A DNA stretch of 64,000 nt, from assembly GCF_011603975.1 (NCBI RefSeq), contig NZ_JAANNB010000001.1, positions 1 to 64,000 on the forward strand. The letters are read 5' to 3'. The translations under genes and the position numbers were made by a program. Below are positions 26,368 to 34,888 of this stretch, piece by piece; positions within the stretch are counted from its first letter, which is position 1; each line of letters begins with the position of its first letter. The notes below the pieces were generated by a model. The model did no database searches. It worked only from the letters and a program-made list of their open reading frames with translations, and was not told where the DNA came from. Source of the stretch: Cellulomonas sp. IC4_254 (lineage in GTDB: Bacteria; Actinomycetota; Actinomycetes; Actinomycetales; Cellulomonadaceae).

Positions 26368-27312
26368 ATGGGCAAGCTCGTCGCGTACCGCGTGCTGTTC
26401 GCCGTCCCCCAGCTCGCGATCGTGTCACTCGTGGTGTTCTCGCTGACCTACCTCGTGCCCGGCAGCCCGGCCGCGGCGATCCTCGGGACCGCCGCCACGC
26501 CGGACGCCATCGCGCAGGTCGAGGCCCAGCTGGGCCTCGACCGGCCGCCGCTGGAGCGGCTGGCGTCGTGGTTCGGCGGCGTGCTGACGGGCGACCTGGG
26601 GACGTCGTTCCGGTCCGGGGTTCCGGTGGCAGAGCTGCTCGGGCAGCGGTTCCCGGCGACGCTCTCCCTGGTCCTCGGGGGCATGGTCGTCGCGCTCGTC
26701 GTCGGGGTGGGTGCCGGTGTGCTGACCGGCACCCGTCCCGGCACGACGACCGACCGGGTCATCACCGGCGGTACCGTGCTGGGGCTGGCGATCCCCGAGT
26801 TCTGGCTCGGCCTGGTGCTGACGCTCGTGTTCGCCGTGCAGCTCGGCTGGGTCCCGGTGGTGGCGTGGACGCCGATCACCGAGGACCCGGTCGCGTGGCT
26901 GCGGGGGCTGCTCCTGCCGTCCGTGGCGCTCGGGCTGACCGGCGCCGCGATCATCGCCCGCCAGACCCGGGCGGCCGTCGTGAGCGCGCTGGCCGCGCCG
27001 TACGTCGACACGCTCACGGCGGCGGGGGTGCCCCGCCGCCGGGTCGTGCTGGTCTACGGGGTCAAGAACGCGCTCGTCCCGGTGCTCGCGTCGGCCGGCA
27101 TCACGTTCGCCATCCTGATCGGGGCGAGCTTCGTCGTGGAGAAGGTCTTCACCTCCCCCGGCCTCGGCAGCCTCATGCTCACCAGCGTCATCGGCAAGGA
27201 CTTCCCCGTGGTCCAGGGCGTCGTGCTCCTGACCGCCGTCCTGGTGGTCGTGGTGAACTTCGTCCTCGACGTCGGGTACGGCGTGATCAACCCGCAGGCG
27301 AGGCCCCAGTGA
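26368..27312 (+). CDS. ABC transporter permease, DppB type
   Basis: A 314-residue inner-membrane permease with six hydrophobic segments and the BPD_transp_1 domain. The N-terminus (YRVLFAVPQLAIVSLVVFSL) and PGSPAAAILG are typical of DppB/OppB, and the EAA loop lies around YVDTLTAAGVPRRRVVLVYG. ATG 26368 follows AGGAG. Its stop overlaps the GTG of the next gene, so the two are coupled. It forms the translocation pore with the DppC-like half of that protein. Confidence 0.93.
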   Translation: MGKLVAYRVLFAVPQLAIVSLVVFSLTYLVPGSPAAAILGTAATPDAIAQVEAQLGLDRPPLERLASWFGGVLTGDLGTSFRSGVPVAELLGQRFPATLSLVLGGMVVALVVGVGAGVLTGTRPGTTTDRVITGGTVLGLAIPEFWLGLVLTLVFAVQLGWVPVVAWTPITEDPVAWLRGLLLPSVALGLTGAAIIARQTRAAVVSALAAPYVDTLTAAGVPRRRVVLVYGVKNALVPVLASAGITFAILIGASFVVEKVFTSPGLGSLMLTSVIGKDFPVVQGVVLLTAVLVVVVNFVLDVGYGVINPQARPQ

Positions 27313-29321
27313 GCGCCGCCGTCACCGTCGGCCGCCCCGCGTCCGCGTCCCCGCTCCGCCGCCAGGCCGCGAGCCTGGCGCAGGCGTGGCGCCGCCTCCG
27401 GCACCAGCCGGCCACCGTCGCCGCGCTCGTCGCCCTGGTCCTGATCGCCGTGGCCGCAGCGGCGGCCCCGCTGCTCGCGCCGTTCGCGCCGGACGAGACC
27501 GACTTCACGGCCGCGCTGTCCGGGCCGACGGCGGAGCACCCGCTGGGCACCGACGACCTCGGCCGCGACACGCTGAGCCGCGTGATCTACAGCGCCCGAA
27601 CGGCCCTGCTGGTCGCCGGGGGGTCGGTCCTCGTCGCGATGCTGATCGGCGTCCCCCTCGGGCTGCTGCTCGGGTACAAGGGGGGCTGGTACGACCGGCT
27701 CGGGTCCCGCGGCCTCGACGTCGCCGACGCGCTGCCTGGCCTGCTCGTGGGGTTCGTCGTGATCGCGGTCCTCGGGCGCGGGATGCTCGTGCTGATCGTG
27801 GCCATCGGCCTGATCTTCTGCATGAACTTCGCGCGCATGACGCGGGCCGTGACGCTCACGGAGCGCAAGAAGCCGTACGTCGAGGCAGCGCGCGTCTCGG
27901 GGTTGCCGCACCGCCAGGTCGTGTTCCGCCAGGTGCTGCCGAACCTCGCCGGACCGCTCGTCGTGCAGGGCGCCGTGTTCCTCGGGTCCGCGATCAAGGT
28001 CGAGTCCGCCCTGTCGTTCCTCGGTCTCGGGCTGGACGAGAGCCAGCCGTCCTGGGGCGGGATGCTGGGGCTGGCCGCCGAGCACCAGGCCGACCACCCG
28101 TTCATGGCGCTGCCGCCCGGCATCGCCATCGTGGTCACCGTGCTCGCGTTCAACGTGCTCGGCGACGGTCTGAACGACGCCCTGTCCGGACGCCGGCCCA
28201 CCCGGCGCCGCCGCGCGGCCCGGTCGGCCGCGCGGCCGCAGCGCGCCGGCGGCATCCCGCCCGCCTCCGCCGCGGTCGCCGAGCAGCACCCCCGCGCGGA
28301 GCGGCCCGTGGCCGCGGCGCAGACCGTCCGGCCGGAGCCCGCCGCCCTCGAGCTCCGCGACGTGACGGTCGTCGCCGACCGCCCCACGGGCGAGACCGTC
28401 CCCCTGGTCGCCGACGTGGCGCTCACCGTCGCCCGCGGCGAGGTCCTGGGCCTGCTCGGCGAGTCGGGCTCCGGCAAGTCCATGCTCGCGAAGGCCGCGC
28501 TCGGCCTGCTGCCGGCGGGCGTCCGGCTCGGCTCGGGCTCCGTGCTGCTGCACGGCCGGGACATCGCCGGCTGCTCCGACCGCGAGCTCCGCGAGGTGCG
28601 CGGCCGGTCGCTGGGCGTGGTGTTCCAGAACCCGCAGGCCAACCTCTCCCCCGTGCACACCGTGGGCCGGCAGCTCGCGGAGCCGCTGCGCGCCCACCTC
28701 GGCATGTCGCGGGTCCAGGCGCGCGAGCGCGCGGCGGAGCTGCTGGACCTGGTGGGCGTCGACGACCCCCGCCGCCGGCTCGGCCAGTACCCGTACCAGT
28801 TCTCGGGCGGGATGGCGCAGCGGGTCGCGATCGCGATCGCGCTCGCCGGCGAGCCGGACGTGCTGATCGCCGACGAGGCGACCTCCGCGCTGGACGTCAC
28901 GACGCAGAGCCAGGTGCTCGACCTGCTGCTCGACCTGCGCGAGCGGCTGGACATGGCGGTCGTGATGATCACGCACGACCTCGGTGTGGTCGCGGAGACC
29001 TGCGACCGGGTCGCCGTCATGTACGCGGGGCAGATCGTCGAGACGGGCGCCGTGCGGTCCTTGTTCGACCGCCCGCGGCACCCGTACACCGCGGCGCTGC
29101 TCGCGGCGCACCCGTCGGCGGACCGCGACGTCGACCGGCTCCCGACGATCCCGGGACGCGTCCCGCTCGCGGGCGAGTGGCCCCCCGGCTGCCACTTCGC
29201 CGGGCGCTGCCCCTTCGTGCGCCCCGAGTGCACCGCCGGGCCCGTCCCCCTGACCGACCACGTGCGGTGCGTGCGCGCCGCGGAGATCGCCCTCGAGGTG
29301 TCGGAGGTGGCCCACGCATGA
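27309..29321 (+). CDS. Fused ABC permease (DppC type) and ATP-binding protein (DppD type)
   Basis: A 670-residue fusion. Residues 1-295 are a DppC-type permease with six hydrophobic segments and the EAA loop (YVEAARVSGLPHRQVVFRQV); 296-345 is an Ala/Arg/Pro-rich linker; 346-670 is a DppD-type ATPase with Walker A GESGSGKS (about 384-391), LSP Q-loop region VVFQNPQANLSP, signature FSGGMAQR and Walker B VLIADEATSALD. The C-terminal tail keeps the oligopeptide-transporter Cys motif (CHFAGRCPFVRPEC), which in relatives binds an iron-sulfur cluster. The GTG at 27309 overlaps the previous stop (GTGA) and the end overlaps the next ATG (ATGA). Confidence 0.92.
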   Translation: MSAAVTVGRPASASPLRRQAASLAQAWRRLRHQPATVAALVALVLIAVAAAAAPLLAPFAPDETDFTAALSGPTAEHPLGTDDLGRDTLSRVIYSARTALLVAGGSVLVAMLIGVPLGLLLGYKGGWYDRLGSRGLDVADALPGLLVGFVVIAVLGRGMLVLIVAIGLIFCMNFARMTRAVTLTERKKPYVEAARVSGLPHRQVVFRQVLPNLAGPLVVQGAVFLGSAIKVESALSFLGLGLDESQPSWGGMLGLAAEHQADHPFMALPPGIAIVVTVLAFNVLGDGLNDALSGRRPTRRRRAARSAARPQRAGGIPPASAAVAEQHPRAERPVAAAQTVRPEPAALELRDVTVVADRPTGETVPLVADVALTVARGEVLGLLGESGSGKSMLAKAALGLLPAGVRLGSGSVLLHGRDIAGCSDRELREVRGRSLGVVFQNPQANLSPVHTVGRQLAEPLRAHLGMSRVQARERAAELLDLVGVDDPRRRLGQYPYQFSGGMAQRVAIAIALAGEPDVLIADEATSALDVTTQSQVLDLLLDLRERLDMAVVMITHDLGVVAETCDRVAVMYAGQIVETGAVRSLFDRPRHPYTAALLAAHPSADRDVDRLPTIPGRVPLAGEWPPGCHFAGRCPFVRPECTAGPVPLTDHVRCVRAAEIALEVSEVAHA

Positions 29322-30169
29322 ACACGACTCAGGCCCTGCTGGAGGTCCGGGACCTCACGGTGGACTACGACTTGGGGGGTGCGGCCGCCTGGCGGCGCCG
29401 GACGACGACGGTCCTGCAGGGCGTCGGCTTCACCATCGCACCCGGCGAGACGTACGGGCTCGTGGGAGAGTCCGGTTCGGGCAAGAGCACGACGGGCCGG
29501 GCGGTGCTGCGGCTCGCGGACGTCACGGGTGGCTCGATCCGCTTCGACGGCACGGACCTCGCGACCTTCGGCCGCGAGACCCCGCTCTCGTACCGGCGCG
29601 ACGTCCAGGCCGTGTTCCAGGACCCGGCTGCGTCGCTCAACCCGCGCCACCGGGTCGGCCGCGCCGTGACGGACGCGCTGCGCCGGCACGGGGTCCGCGG
29701 GCAGCGCGTGCGCGAGGAGCGCGCCGCGGAGGCGTTCGAGCAGGTCGGGCTGCAGCGCGCGCACCTCGACCGCTACCCCGCGGAGATGTCCGGTGGACAG
29801 CTCCAGCGCGTCGCGATCGCCCGCGCGCTCGTCCTCCGGCCCCGGCTGGTGGTCTGCGACGAGGCGGTGAGCGCGCTCGACCTGTCCACGCAGAGCCAGA
29901 TCATCAACCTCCTGGCCGACCTGCAGGCGCAGACCGGCGTGAGCTACCTCTTCATCGCGCACGACCTCGGCGTCGTCCGGCACATCTCGGACCGGATCGG
30001 CGTGCTGCGCCGGGGTGTCCTGGTCGAGGAGGGCACCACGCACGAGATCTTCACCGCGCCCCGGCACCCGTACACCCGCGCGCTGCTGGCGGCGAGCCCC
30101 GCGTCGCAGCCGGCGGGCCGGGAGGAGCGGCGCGCGCGGCGGCTGGCCGTCCGCGCGGCCGCTGCCTGA
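29318..30169 (+). CDS. ABC transporter ATP-binding protein, DppF type
   Basis: A 283-residue ATPase that energises the importer together with the DppD-like half upstream. Walker [10 protein letters not shown] (about residue 50), Q-loop [12 protein letters not shown], signature MSGGQLQR and Walker [13 protein letters not shown] are intact. Its ATG overlaps the stop of the fusion gene. It is shorter than usual DppF proteins (about 320) because the C-terminal Cys-rich tail is absent. The operon ends here at a shared hairpin. Confidence 0.94.
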   Translation: MNTTQALLEVRDLTVDYDLGGAAAWRRRTTTVLQGVGFTIAPGETYGLVGESGSGKSTTGRAVLRLADVTGGSIRFDGTDLATFGRETPLSYRRDVQAVFQDPAASLNPRHRVGRAVTDALRRHGVRGQRVREERAAEAFEQVGLQRAHLDRYPAEMSGGQLQRVAIARALVLRPRLVVCDEAVSALDLSTQSQIINLLADLQAQTGVSYLFIAHDLGVVRHISDRIGVLRRGVLVEEGTTHEIFTAPRHPYTRALLAASPASQPAGREERRARRLAVRAAAA

Positions 30170-30203
30170 CCGGCGGTGACGGGGCTGGCCCCCGGCACGG
30201 CGA

Positions 30204-30230
30204 GGCCCGCGCACCGGGGGTGCGCGGGCC
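30204..30230. terminator. Bidirectional terminator hairpin
   Basis: GGCCCGCGCAC (30204-30214) pairs perfectly with GTGCGCGGGCC (30220-30230) around a 5-base loop. It lies between the convergent ATPase and amidohydrolase genes and can serve both. Confidence 0.75.
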
Positions 30231-30244
30231 GTCGTCCGTGCCGG

Positions 30245-31294
30245 TCAGATCGGCAGGCCGAACAGGCGCTTCGCGTTGCCGGCGAGGACCAGCTCGCGCT
30301 GCTCGTCGCTGATCTCCAGCTCCTTCTTGACGAACTCGACCCCCTGGCTCATCCAGCCGTAGAACACCGGGAACGACGAGCCGAACAGGTAGTGGTCCGC
30401 CCCGCTGACCTTGATCGCGCACTCCACCTGGTCCTTGCCCCAGGAGTGCGGGTGGGTCAGGTCGAAGAAGATGTTCTGCTCGAGGTACGACGCGATCTTC
30501 TCGCCGCCCGTCGGGTCGAGCCGGGTCAGCGACTCGGTCTTGTTCGACGCGTGCGGCGTGAGCAGGGCCGCGTTGGCGAACCAGTTGCCGCCGAGCATCG
30601 TGTGGATGAACCGCAGCCCGGGCATCCGGTCGAACATGCCGCTGAACAGCTCCCGCCCGACGGCGGTCGCCTGGTCCACCACCCGGCCGTACTCGCGACG
30701 CAGGTTGGTGTAGTCGATCACCGAGCGCCACTCCACGGGCAGCGGCGTGTGGTGCACGACGACGGGGACGTCGAGCTTCTCGATCACCTGGAGATACGGC
30801 TCGAAGACCGGGTCGTCGAGATACAGCTGCCCGTAGTGGCAGGCGAGCTGGACGCCGACGGCGCCGAGCTCCTTGACGCACCGCTCGAGCTCGTAGACGT
30901 TCTCCTTGCCGCCCCACGGCGGCACGCACGCCGTCGCGAACAGGCGGCCACCCGAGCGGCGCACGATGTCCGCGGCGTTGTCGTTGACCTCGCGGCAGAT
31001 CTCGAGCGGCAGCCACTCCTGCCACACCGGCACCCGCATGACGCCGTAGTCGACGCCGGCGTCGTCCATCGCGGCGAGCTTGGCCTCGACCGAGTAGTCG
31101 CCGTCGACGTAGTTGAGGTTCTGGTAGCCGGCCGGCTTCTCGAGGACGAGCTGCTGCTTGCCGCCCTCGGTGGTCGCGACCCGCGCGATCTCCCCGAACC
31201 CGCGCGGTGCGCTGTCGAGGAAGCCGTTGAGGATCTTCTCGTTGGTGAAGAGGTCCTCGGGCAGGTGGTGGATGTTGATGTCGACGACGGTCAT
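30245..31294 (-). CDS. Amidohydrolase family 2 (ACMSD-like decarboxylase/hydrolase)
   Basis: A 349-residue TIM-barrel metal enzyme of the amidohydrolase-2/ACMSD family, which decarboxylates or hydrolyses aromatic acids and their ring-cleavage products. It begins VVDINIHHLPEDL, so the usual H-x-H metal pair on strand 1 appears as NIHH; VVVHHTPLP carries the strand-5 His and FIHTMLGGNW the next, and LFGSSFPV occupies the strand-8 position where the catalytic Asp is normally D in GSDYP. Both the first and last metal ligands are thus atypical, so activity is uncertain. It reads away from the dienelactone hydrolase operon and has a GntR-type site in its promoter region. Confidence 0.8.
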   Translation of the reverse strand: MTVVDINIHHLPEDLFTNEKILNGFLDSAPRGFGEIARVATTEGGKQQLVLEKPAGYQNLNYVDGDYSVEAKLAAMDDAGVDYGVMRVPVWQEWLPLEICREVNDNAADIVRRSGGRLFATACVPPWGGKENVYELERCVKELGAVGVQLACHYGQLYLDDPVFEPYLQVIEKLDVPVVVHHTPLPVEWRSVIDYTNLRREYGRVVDQATAVGRELFSGMFDRMPGLRFIHTMLGGNWFANAALLTPHASNKTESLTRLDPTGGEKIASYLEQNIFFDLTHPHSWGKDQVECAIKVSGADHYLFGSSFPVFYGWMSQGVEFVKKELEISDEQRELVLAGNAKRLFGLPI

Positions 31295-31378
31295 GCCGCC
31301 TCCTTGTCGGTCGGGGCGCCCGGGACGGGCCACGGTGCCCCGCCCCGGGCGTCTGCGCGTCGTTGCGTCCGAGCCCGG

Positions 31379-31390
31379 ATCGTATGCGAA
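31379..31390. promoter_or_regulatory. GntR-type operator, site F
   Basis: ATCGTATGCGAA, two bases from ATCGTATACGAT, about 85 bases before the amidohydrolase start (minus strand); CATACG follows at 31393. Confidence 0.5.
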
Positions 31391-31508
31391 ACCATACGTG
31401 TGGTCGCCGCGCCCCACAAGGCGCCCGCGCGCGGCCGGCGCGACCCCACGAGCGTTGACCTGGCTCGACGAGAGCATCGCGGGACGCGCCTCTCGGTTGG
31501 ATCTTGAA

Positions 31509-31520
31509 ATCGTGTACGAT
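31509..31520. promoter_or_regulatory. GntR-type operator, site G
   Basis: ATCGTGTACGAT, one base from the palindromic consensus, about 120 bases before the dienelactone hydrolase gene that opens the plus-strand catabolic operon. Confidence 0.6.
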
Positions 31521-31638
31521 CTCTCATAGGATCGGACATGCTGCACCGCCGCAGCACGGATCGCCGGCTCGCCCCCCCCAGGCGGCGGACCCGCGCCCTC
31601 CACGTCCCCGCGACGACGCGAGGAAGGAAGCCGGCCCC

Positions 31639-32385
31639 ATGACCGCACCGCTGACCCGCGACGTCGCCTACGAGGACGGGCCCACCCGCATGGCCGGCCT
31701 TCTCGTCGCCCCCGGCGACGGGCAGCCGCACCCCGGCGTCCTGCTGCTGCACGACGCGTTCGGGCTGTCGGACGAGATGGTGGACGTCGCCCGCCGCCTG
31801 GCCGCGCTCGGCCTCTCCGTGCTCGCGGCCGACGTGTGGGGCGACCGCGCGCTGCCCTCGACCGAGGCGGAGATCGGGCCGCTGATCGGCGGCATGGTCG
31901 CCGACCGCGGGCGCTGGATGGGCCGCGTGGCGGCCGCGCACGCCGCGGCGGTGGCGCAGCCCGAGGTCGACCCGGCGCCCCTGGTCGCGCTGGGCTACTG
32001 CTTCGGCGGAGCCGGCGTCCTCGAGTACGTGCGGACGGGCGGCGCGTTGCGCGGCGCGATCAGCGTGCACGGCGGCCTGGACCTCCTCGCGCCCGGCTGG
32101 GACGGGGCGACGCCGGGGTCGCGGGTGCTCGTGTGCACCGGCGCGGACGACCCGATGGCGACCCCGGGGATGCTCGCCGACCTCCAGCAGGGCATGGACG
32201 GCGCCGGCGTGGACTGGGAGGTCCAGATCTACAGCGGGACCACCCACGCCTTCACCAGCCCCCGCGCCCGGCACTCCCCCCGGCCGGACGTCGTCGCCTA
32301 CCACGCGCGCAGCTCCGCGCGCGCGTGGGCCGCGACCACCCGGTTCCTGCGCGAGCTGCACCCCACGGCGCAGCGCGCCGCCTGA
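31639..32385 (+). CDS. Dienelactone hydrolase family protein
   Basis: A 248-residue alpha/beta hydrolase of the dienelactone hydrolase family, cytoplasmic. The nucleophile is Cys121 in GYCFGG, as in true dienelactone hydrolases; Asp170/171 in CTGADDPM and His203 in SGTTHAF complete the triad. ATG 31639 is preceded by AGGAAGGAAG. First gene of a seven-gene plus-strand run (31639-38317), 30 bases before the monooxygenase. It would open a lactone or hydrolyse an ester of an aromatic-pathway intermediate; the substrate is not known. Confidence 0.9.
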   Translation: MTAPLTRDVAYEDGPTRMAGLLVAPGDGQPHPGVLLLHDAFGLSDEMVDVARRLAALGLSVLAADVWGDRALPSTEAEIGPLIGGMVADRGRWMGRVAAAHAAAVAQPEVDPAPLVALGYCFGGAGVLEYVRTGGALRGAISVHGGLDLLAPGWDGATPGSRVLVCTGADDPMATPGMLADLQQGMDGAGVDWEVQIYSGTTHAFTSPRARHSPRPDVVAYHARSSARAWAATTRFLRELHPTAQRAA

Positions 32386-32415
32386 CCCCACGGCACCCGA
32401 GAGAACGAGGACACC

Positions 32416-33687
32416 ATGCTCGACATCGCCATCGTCGGGGCCGGCCCGTGCGGGCTCGCCACCGCCCTGCGCCTGCACCAGCGCGGGTTCCGCCCGCGGA
32501 TCTACGAGTCCGTCGCCGAGCTCCAGCCGCTCGGCGTCGGCATCGACGTCAAGGTCTACGGCACCCGGGAGCTCGACGAGCTCGGCCTGCTCGAGGAGTT
32601 CCGGGCGATCTCGGTCGACGCCGAGGAGTCGATCTTCTACAACAACCACGGGCAGGAGATCTACGCGGAGCGCTGCGGCGTCCACATGGGCTACCTGTAC
32701 GAGCAGCGCTTCGTGCACCGCGGCTACCTGCAGATGCTGCTGCACCGGACCGTGCTCGACCGGCTGGGCCCCGATGCGCTGGTCCCCGGCGCGCGGTGCG
32801 TCGGCTACACCAACGGCGACGACGCCGTGACCCTCGACCTGCGGCACGCCGACGGGCGCACCAGCCAGGTGGTCGCCGACGTCGTCGTCGCCGCCGACGG
32901 CATCAAGTCGGCCGTCCGGCGGCAGATGCACCCGGACAGCTCCCGGCCCACGTACTCCGGCATCACGATGTGGCGCGGCACCACCCTGATGGAGCCGTTC
33001 CGCGGCGGCCACACGATCCTGCACATCGGCGCGCCGAGCGTCTCCAGCATGATCGTCTACCCCATCGCCGACGACTTCGAGGGCAGCGGGCTGACCCTGG
33101 TGAACTGGGTCGTCGAGGCGACGCGGGGCGAGTCCGTCGAGGACTGGAACCAGACGGGGACGGTCGACGAGGTCCTCGGCTACTACGACGACTGCGACCT
33201 GGGCTTCCTCGACGTCCGGCAGATGCTGCGCGACGCCCGCGAGGTCTACCTGTTCCCGCTGATCCGGCACGAGCCGCTCGACCGGTGGGTCGACGGCCGG
33301 GTGGTGCTCGCCGGCGACGCCGCCCACGCGATGTACCCGCGCGGCGGGAACGGCGCCTGCCAGTCGATCGTCGACGGCCGCGTCATCGCCGAGAAGCTGG
33401 CCACCACCGACGACCCGGTGGCGGCGCTGCACGCCTACCAGGACGAGCGGCTCGAGGCGGTCAACCGCATCGTCCTGGCGCACCGCGGCGAGGGCTACGA
33501 GGTGATCCGCCGGATGGTCGAGGAGCGCACGGGGGGACGCCGGTTCGACGACATCGAGCAGGTGCTGCCGCTGGCCGAGGCCGACGCCATCTTCAGCCGG
33601 TACCACGCGCTCGTCGGCCAGCCGCGACCCGGGTACGCGGCGGGCGAGGCAACCGGCTTCCGCACGGCCGGCGCCGAGAGCCGCTGA
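32416..33687 (+). CDS. FAD-dependent aromatic monooxygenase (PHBH fold)
   Basis: A 423-residue class A flavoprotein hydroxylase that inserts one oxygen into an aromatic ring using NAD(P)H. The FAD GxGxxG motif is IVGAGPCGLATAL (residues 6-18), the DG motif is VVAADGIKSAVRR (about 158-170) and the GD motif is VVLAGDAAHAMYPRGGNGAC (about 292-311). It lies between the dienelactone hydrolase (30-base gap) and the SDR (10-base gap). It likely hydroxylates the imported aromatic acid ahead of ring cleavage. Confidence 0.9.
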   Translation: MLDIAIVGAGPCGLATALRLHQRGFRPRIYESVAELQPLGVGIDVKVYGTRELDELGLLEEFRAISVDAEESIFYNNHGQEIYAERCGVHMGYLYEQRFVHRGYLQMLLHRTVLDRLGPDALVPGARCVGYTNGDDAVTLDLRHADGRTSQVVADVVVAADGIKSAVRRQMHPDSSRPTYSGITMWRGTTLMEPFRGGHTILHIGAPSVSSMIVYPIADDFEGSGLTLVNWVVEATRGESVEDWNQTGTVDEVLGYYDDCDLGFLDVRQMLRDAREVYLFPLIRHEPLDRWVDGRVVLAGDAAHAMYPRGGNGACQSIVDGRVIAEKLATTDDPVAALHAYQDERLEAVNRIVLAHRGEGYEVIRRMVEERTGGRRFDDIEQVLPLAEADAIFSRYHALVGQPRPGYAAGEATGFRTAGAESR

Positions 33688-33697
33688 GGAGGCCGCC

Positions 33698-34480
33698 GTG
33701 GACCTCGGACTCGCCGGCCGCACCGCGTTCGTCGCGGCATCATCCCAGGGGCTCGGGTACGCGTGCGCCCGCTCGCTCGCGCGCGAGAGCGTCGCCGTGA
33801 CCCTCAACGGGCGCGACGGCGACAAGCTCGCCCGGGCGGTCGACGCCCTCCAGGACGACCTGCCCGGCGCCGCCCTCGCGTGGGTCGCCGCCGACCTCAC
33901 CACCGCGGAGGGTCGCGCCGCCGTCGTCGCGGCCGTCCCCGACGCGGACATCCTGGTGACGAACAACGCCGGCCCCCCGCCGGGCCAGCTCGCCGACTGG
34001 GACGAGGACGCGCTCGTCGGCGCCCTGCGGGCCAACGCCGTGCCGGCCGTCGAGCTGATGCGGCACTACCTGCCCGGGATGCGGGCGCGCGGGTTCGGGC
34101 GGGTCGTCAACATCACTTCCGCGATGGTGAAGAGCCCCGCCGCGGACATGGGCCTGTCCACCTCCGCGCGCGCGGCGCTCACCGCGATCAGCAAGTCCGT
34201 CAGCGTGGCCGTCGCACCCGACGGCGTGACGGTGAACAACCTGCTGCCCGAGCGCTTCGACACCCCGCGCCAGGAGTTCATGGTCCGGCGACGCATGGCT
34301 GCCGAGGGCATCGACCGCGACGAGGCCCGCCGGCGGATCGCCGCGACCATCGCGGCGGGGCGGCTGGGTCGTCCCGAGGAGCTCGGCGACGCCTGCGCGT
34401 TCCTGTGCAGCGCGCAGGCCGGGTACATCTCGGGCCAGAACCTCCAGCTGGACGGCGGCTCCTACCGGGGGCTGGTGTGA
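33698..34480 (+). CDS. Short-chain dehydrogenase/reductase
   Basis: A 260-residue classical-length SDR. The N-terminal nucleotide segment is AASSQGLGYACARSLA, where the usual TGxxxGIG appears as A-S-S-Q-G-L-G; NNAGPPPGQL follows, and a catalytic Ser is at NITSAMVKSP. The usual Y-x-x-x-K position reads STSARAALTAISKSV, with Ser/Ala in place of the Tyr, so the classical catalytic Tyr seems to be missing although Lys is present. GTG 33698 follows AGGAGG. It overlaps the NTF2-like gene. It may act as a 3-oxoacyl-reductase-like enzyme or a non-classical SDR. Confidence 0.85.
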   Translation: MDLGLAGRTAFVAASSQGLGYACARSLARESVAVTLNGRDGDKLARAVDALQDDLPGAALAWVAADLTTAEGRAAVVAAVPDADILVTNNAGPPPGQLADWDEDALVGALRANAVPAVELMRHYLPGMRARGFGRVVNITSAMVKSPAADMGLSTSARAALTAISKSVSVAVAPDGVTVNNLLPERFDTPRQEFMVRRRMAAEGIDRDEARRRIAATIAAGRLGRPEELGDACAFLCSAQAGYISGQNLQLDGGSYRGLV

Positions 34481-34878
34481 CCGCGGTCAGGCCCGCCGGC
34501 GCGGCGGAGCTGGCGGAGCTCCGCGCGGTCGAGGACCGCCGTCGGCGGGCGCTCGTCGCCGTCGACCTCGCCGAGCTCGACGCGCTGTTCGACGACGCGC
34601 TCGTGCACATCCACAGCCCCGGCCTCACGCACGACAAGCCGCAGCTCCTGGCGCACGTCGCCGAGCGCCGCGCCTTCGTCGACATCACCCGCGGACCCCT
34701 CGACGTCCGCGTCCTCGGCGACGTCGCCCTCGTCGTCGGCACCCTGACCAACCGGATGCGTACGCCCGCCGGCGAGGTCACCCTCACCGGCGTCGCCACC
34801 CAGGTCCTGCGCCGCACCGGCGCAGGACGGTGGCGGTTCCTGCACTTCCAGCTCACCCCGACGTCCCCCGGACAGTGA
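34477..34878 (+). CDS. NTF2-like / DUF4440 small enzyme or accessory protein
   Basis: A 133-residue cone-shaped NTF2-fold protein: two long N-terminal helices (AELAELRAVEDRRRRALVAV), a DALVHIHSPGLTHDK segment, then a curved sheet ending in WRFLHFQLTP. Such proteins act as isomerases, dehydratases or lactone-forming accessory enzymes. GTG 34477 overlaps the SDR stop codon, so translation is coupled. The FAH hydrolase follows by 10 bases. Exact function unknown. Confidence 0.8.
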   Translation: MTAVRPAGAAELAELRAVEDRRRRALVAVDLAELDALFDDALVHIHSPGLTHDKPQLLAHVAERRAFVDITRGPLDVRVLGDVALVVGTLTNRMRTPAGEVTLTGVATQVLRRTGAGRWRFLHFQLTPTSPGQ

Positions 34879-34888
34879 GGACCCCACG

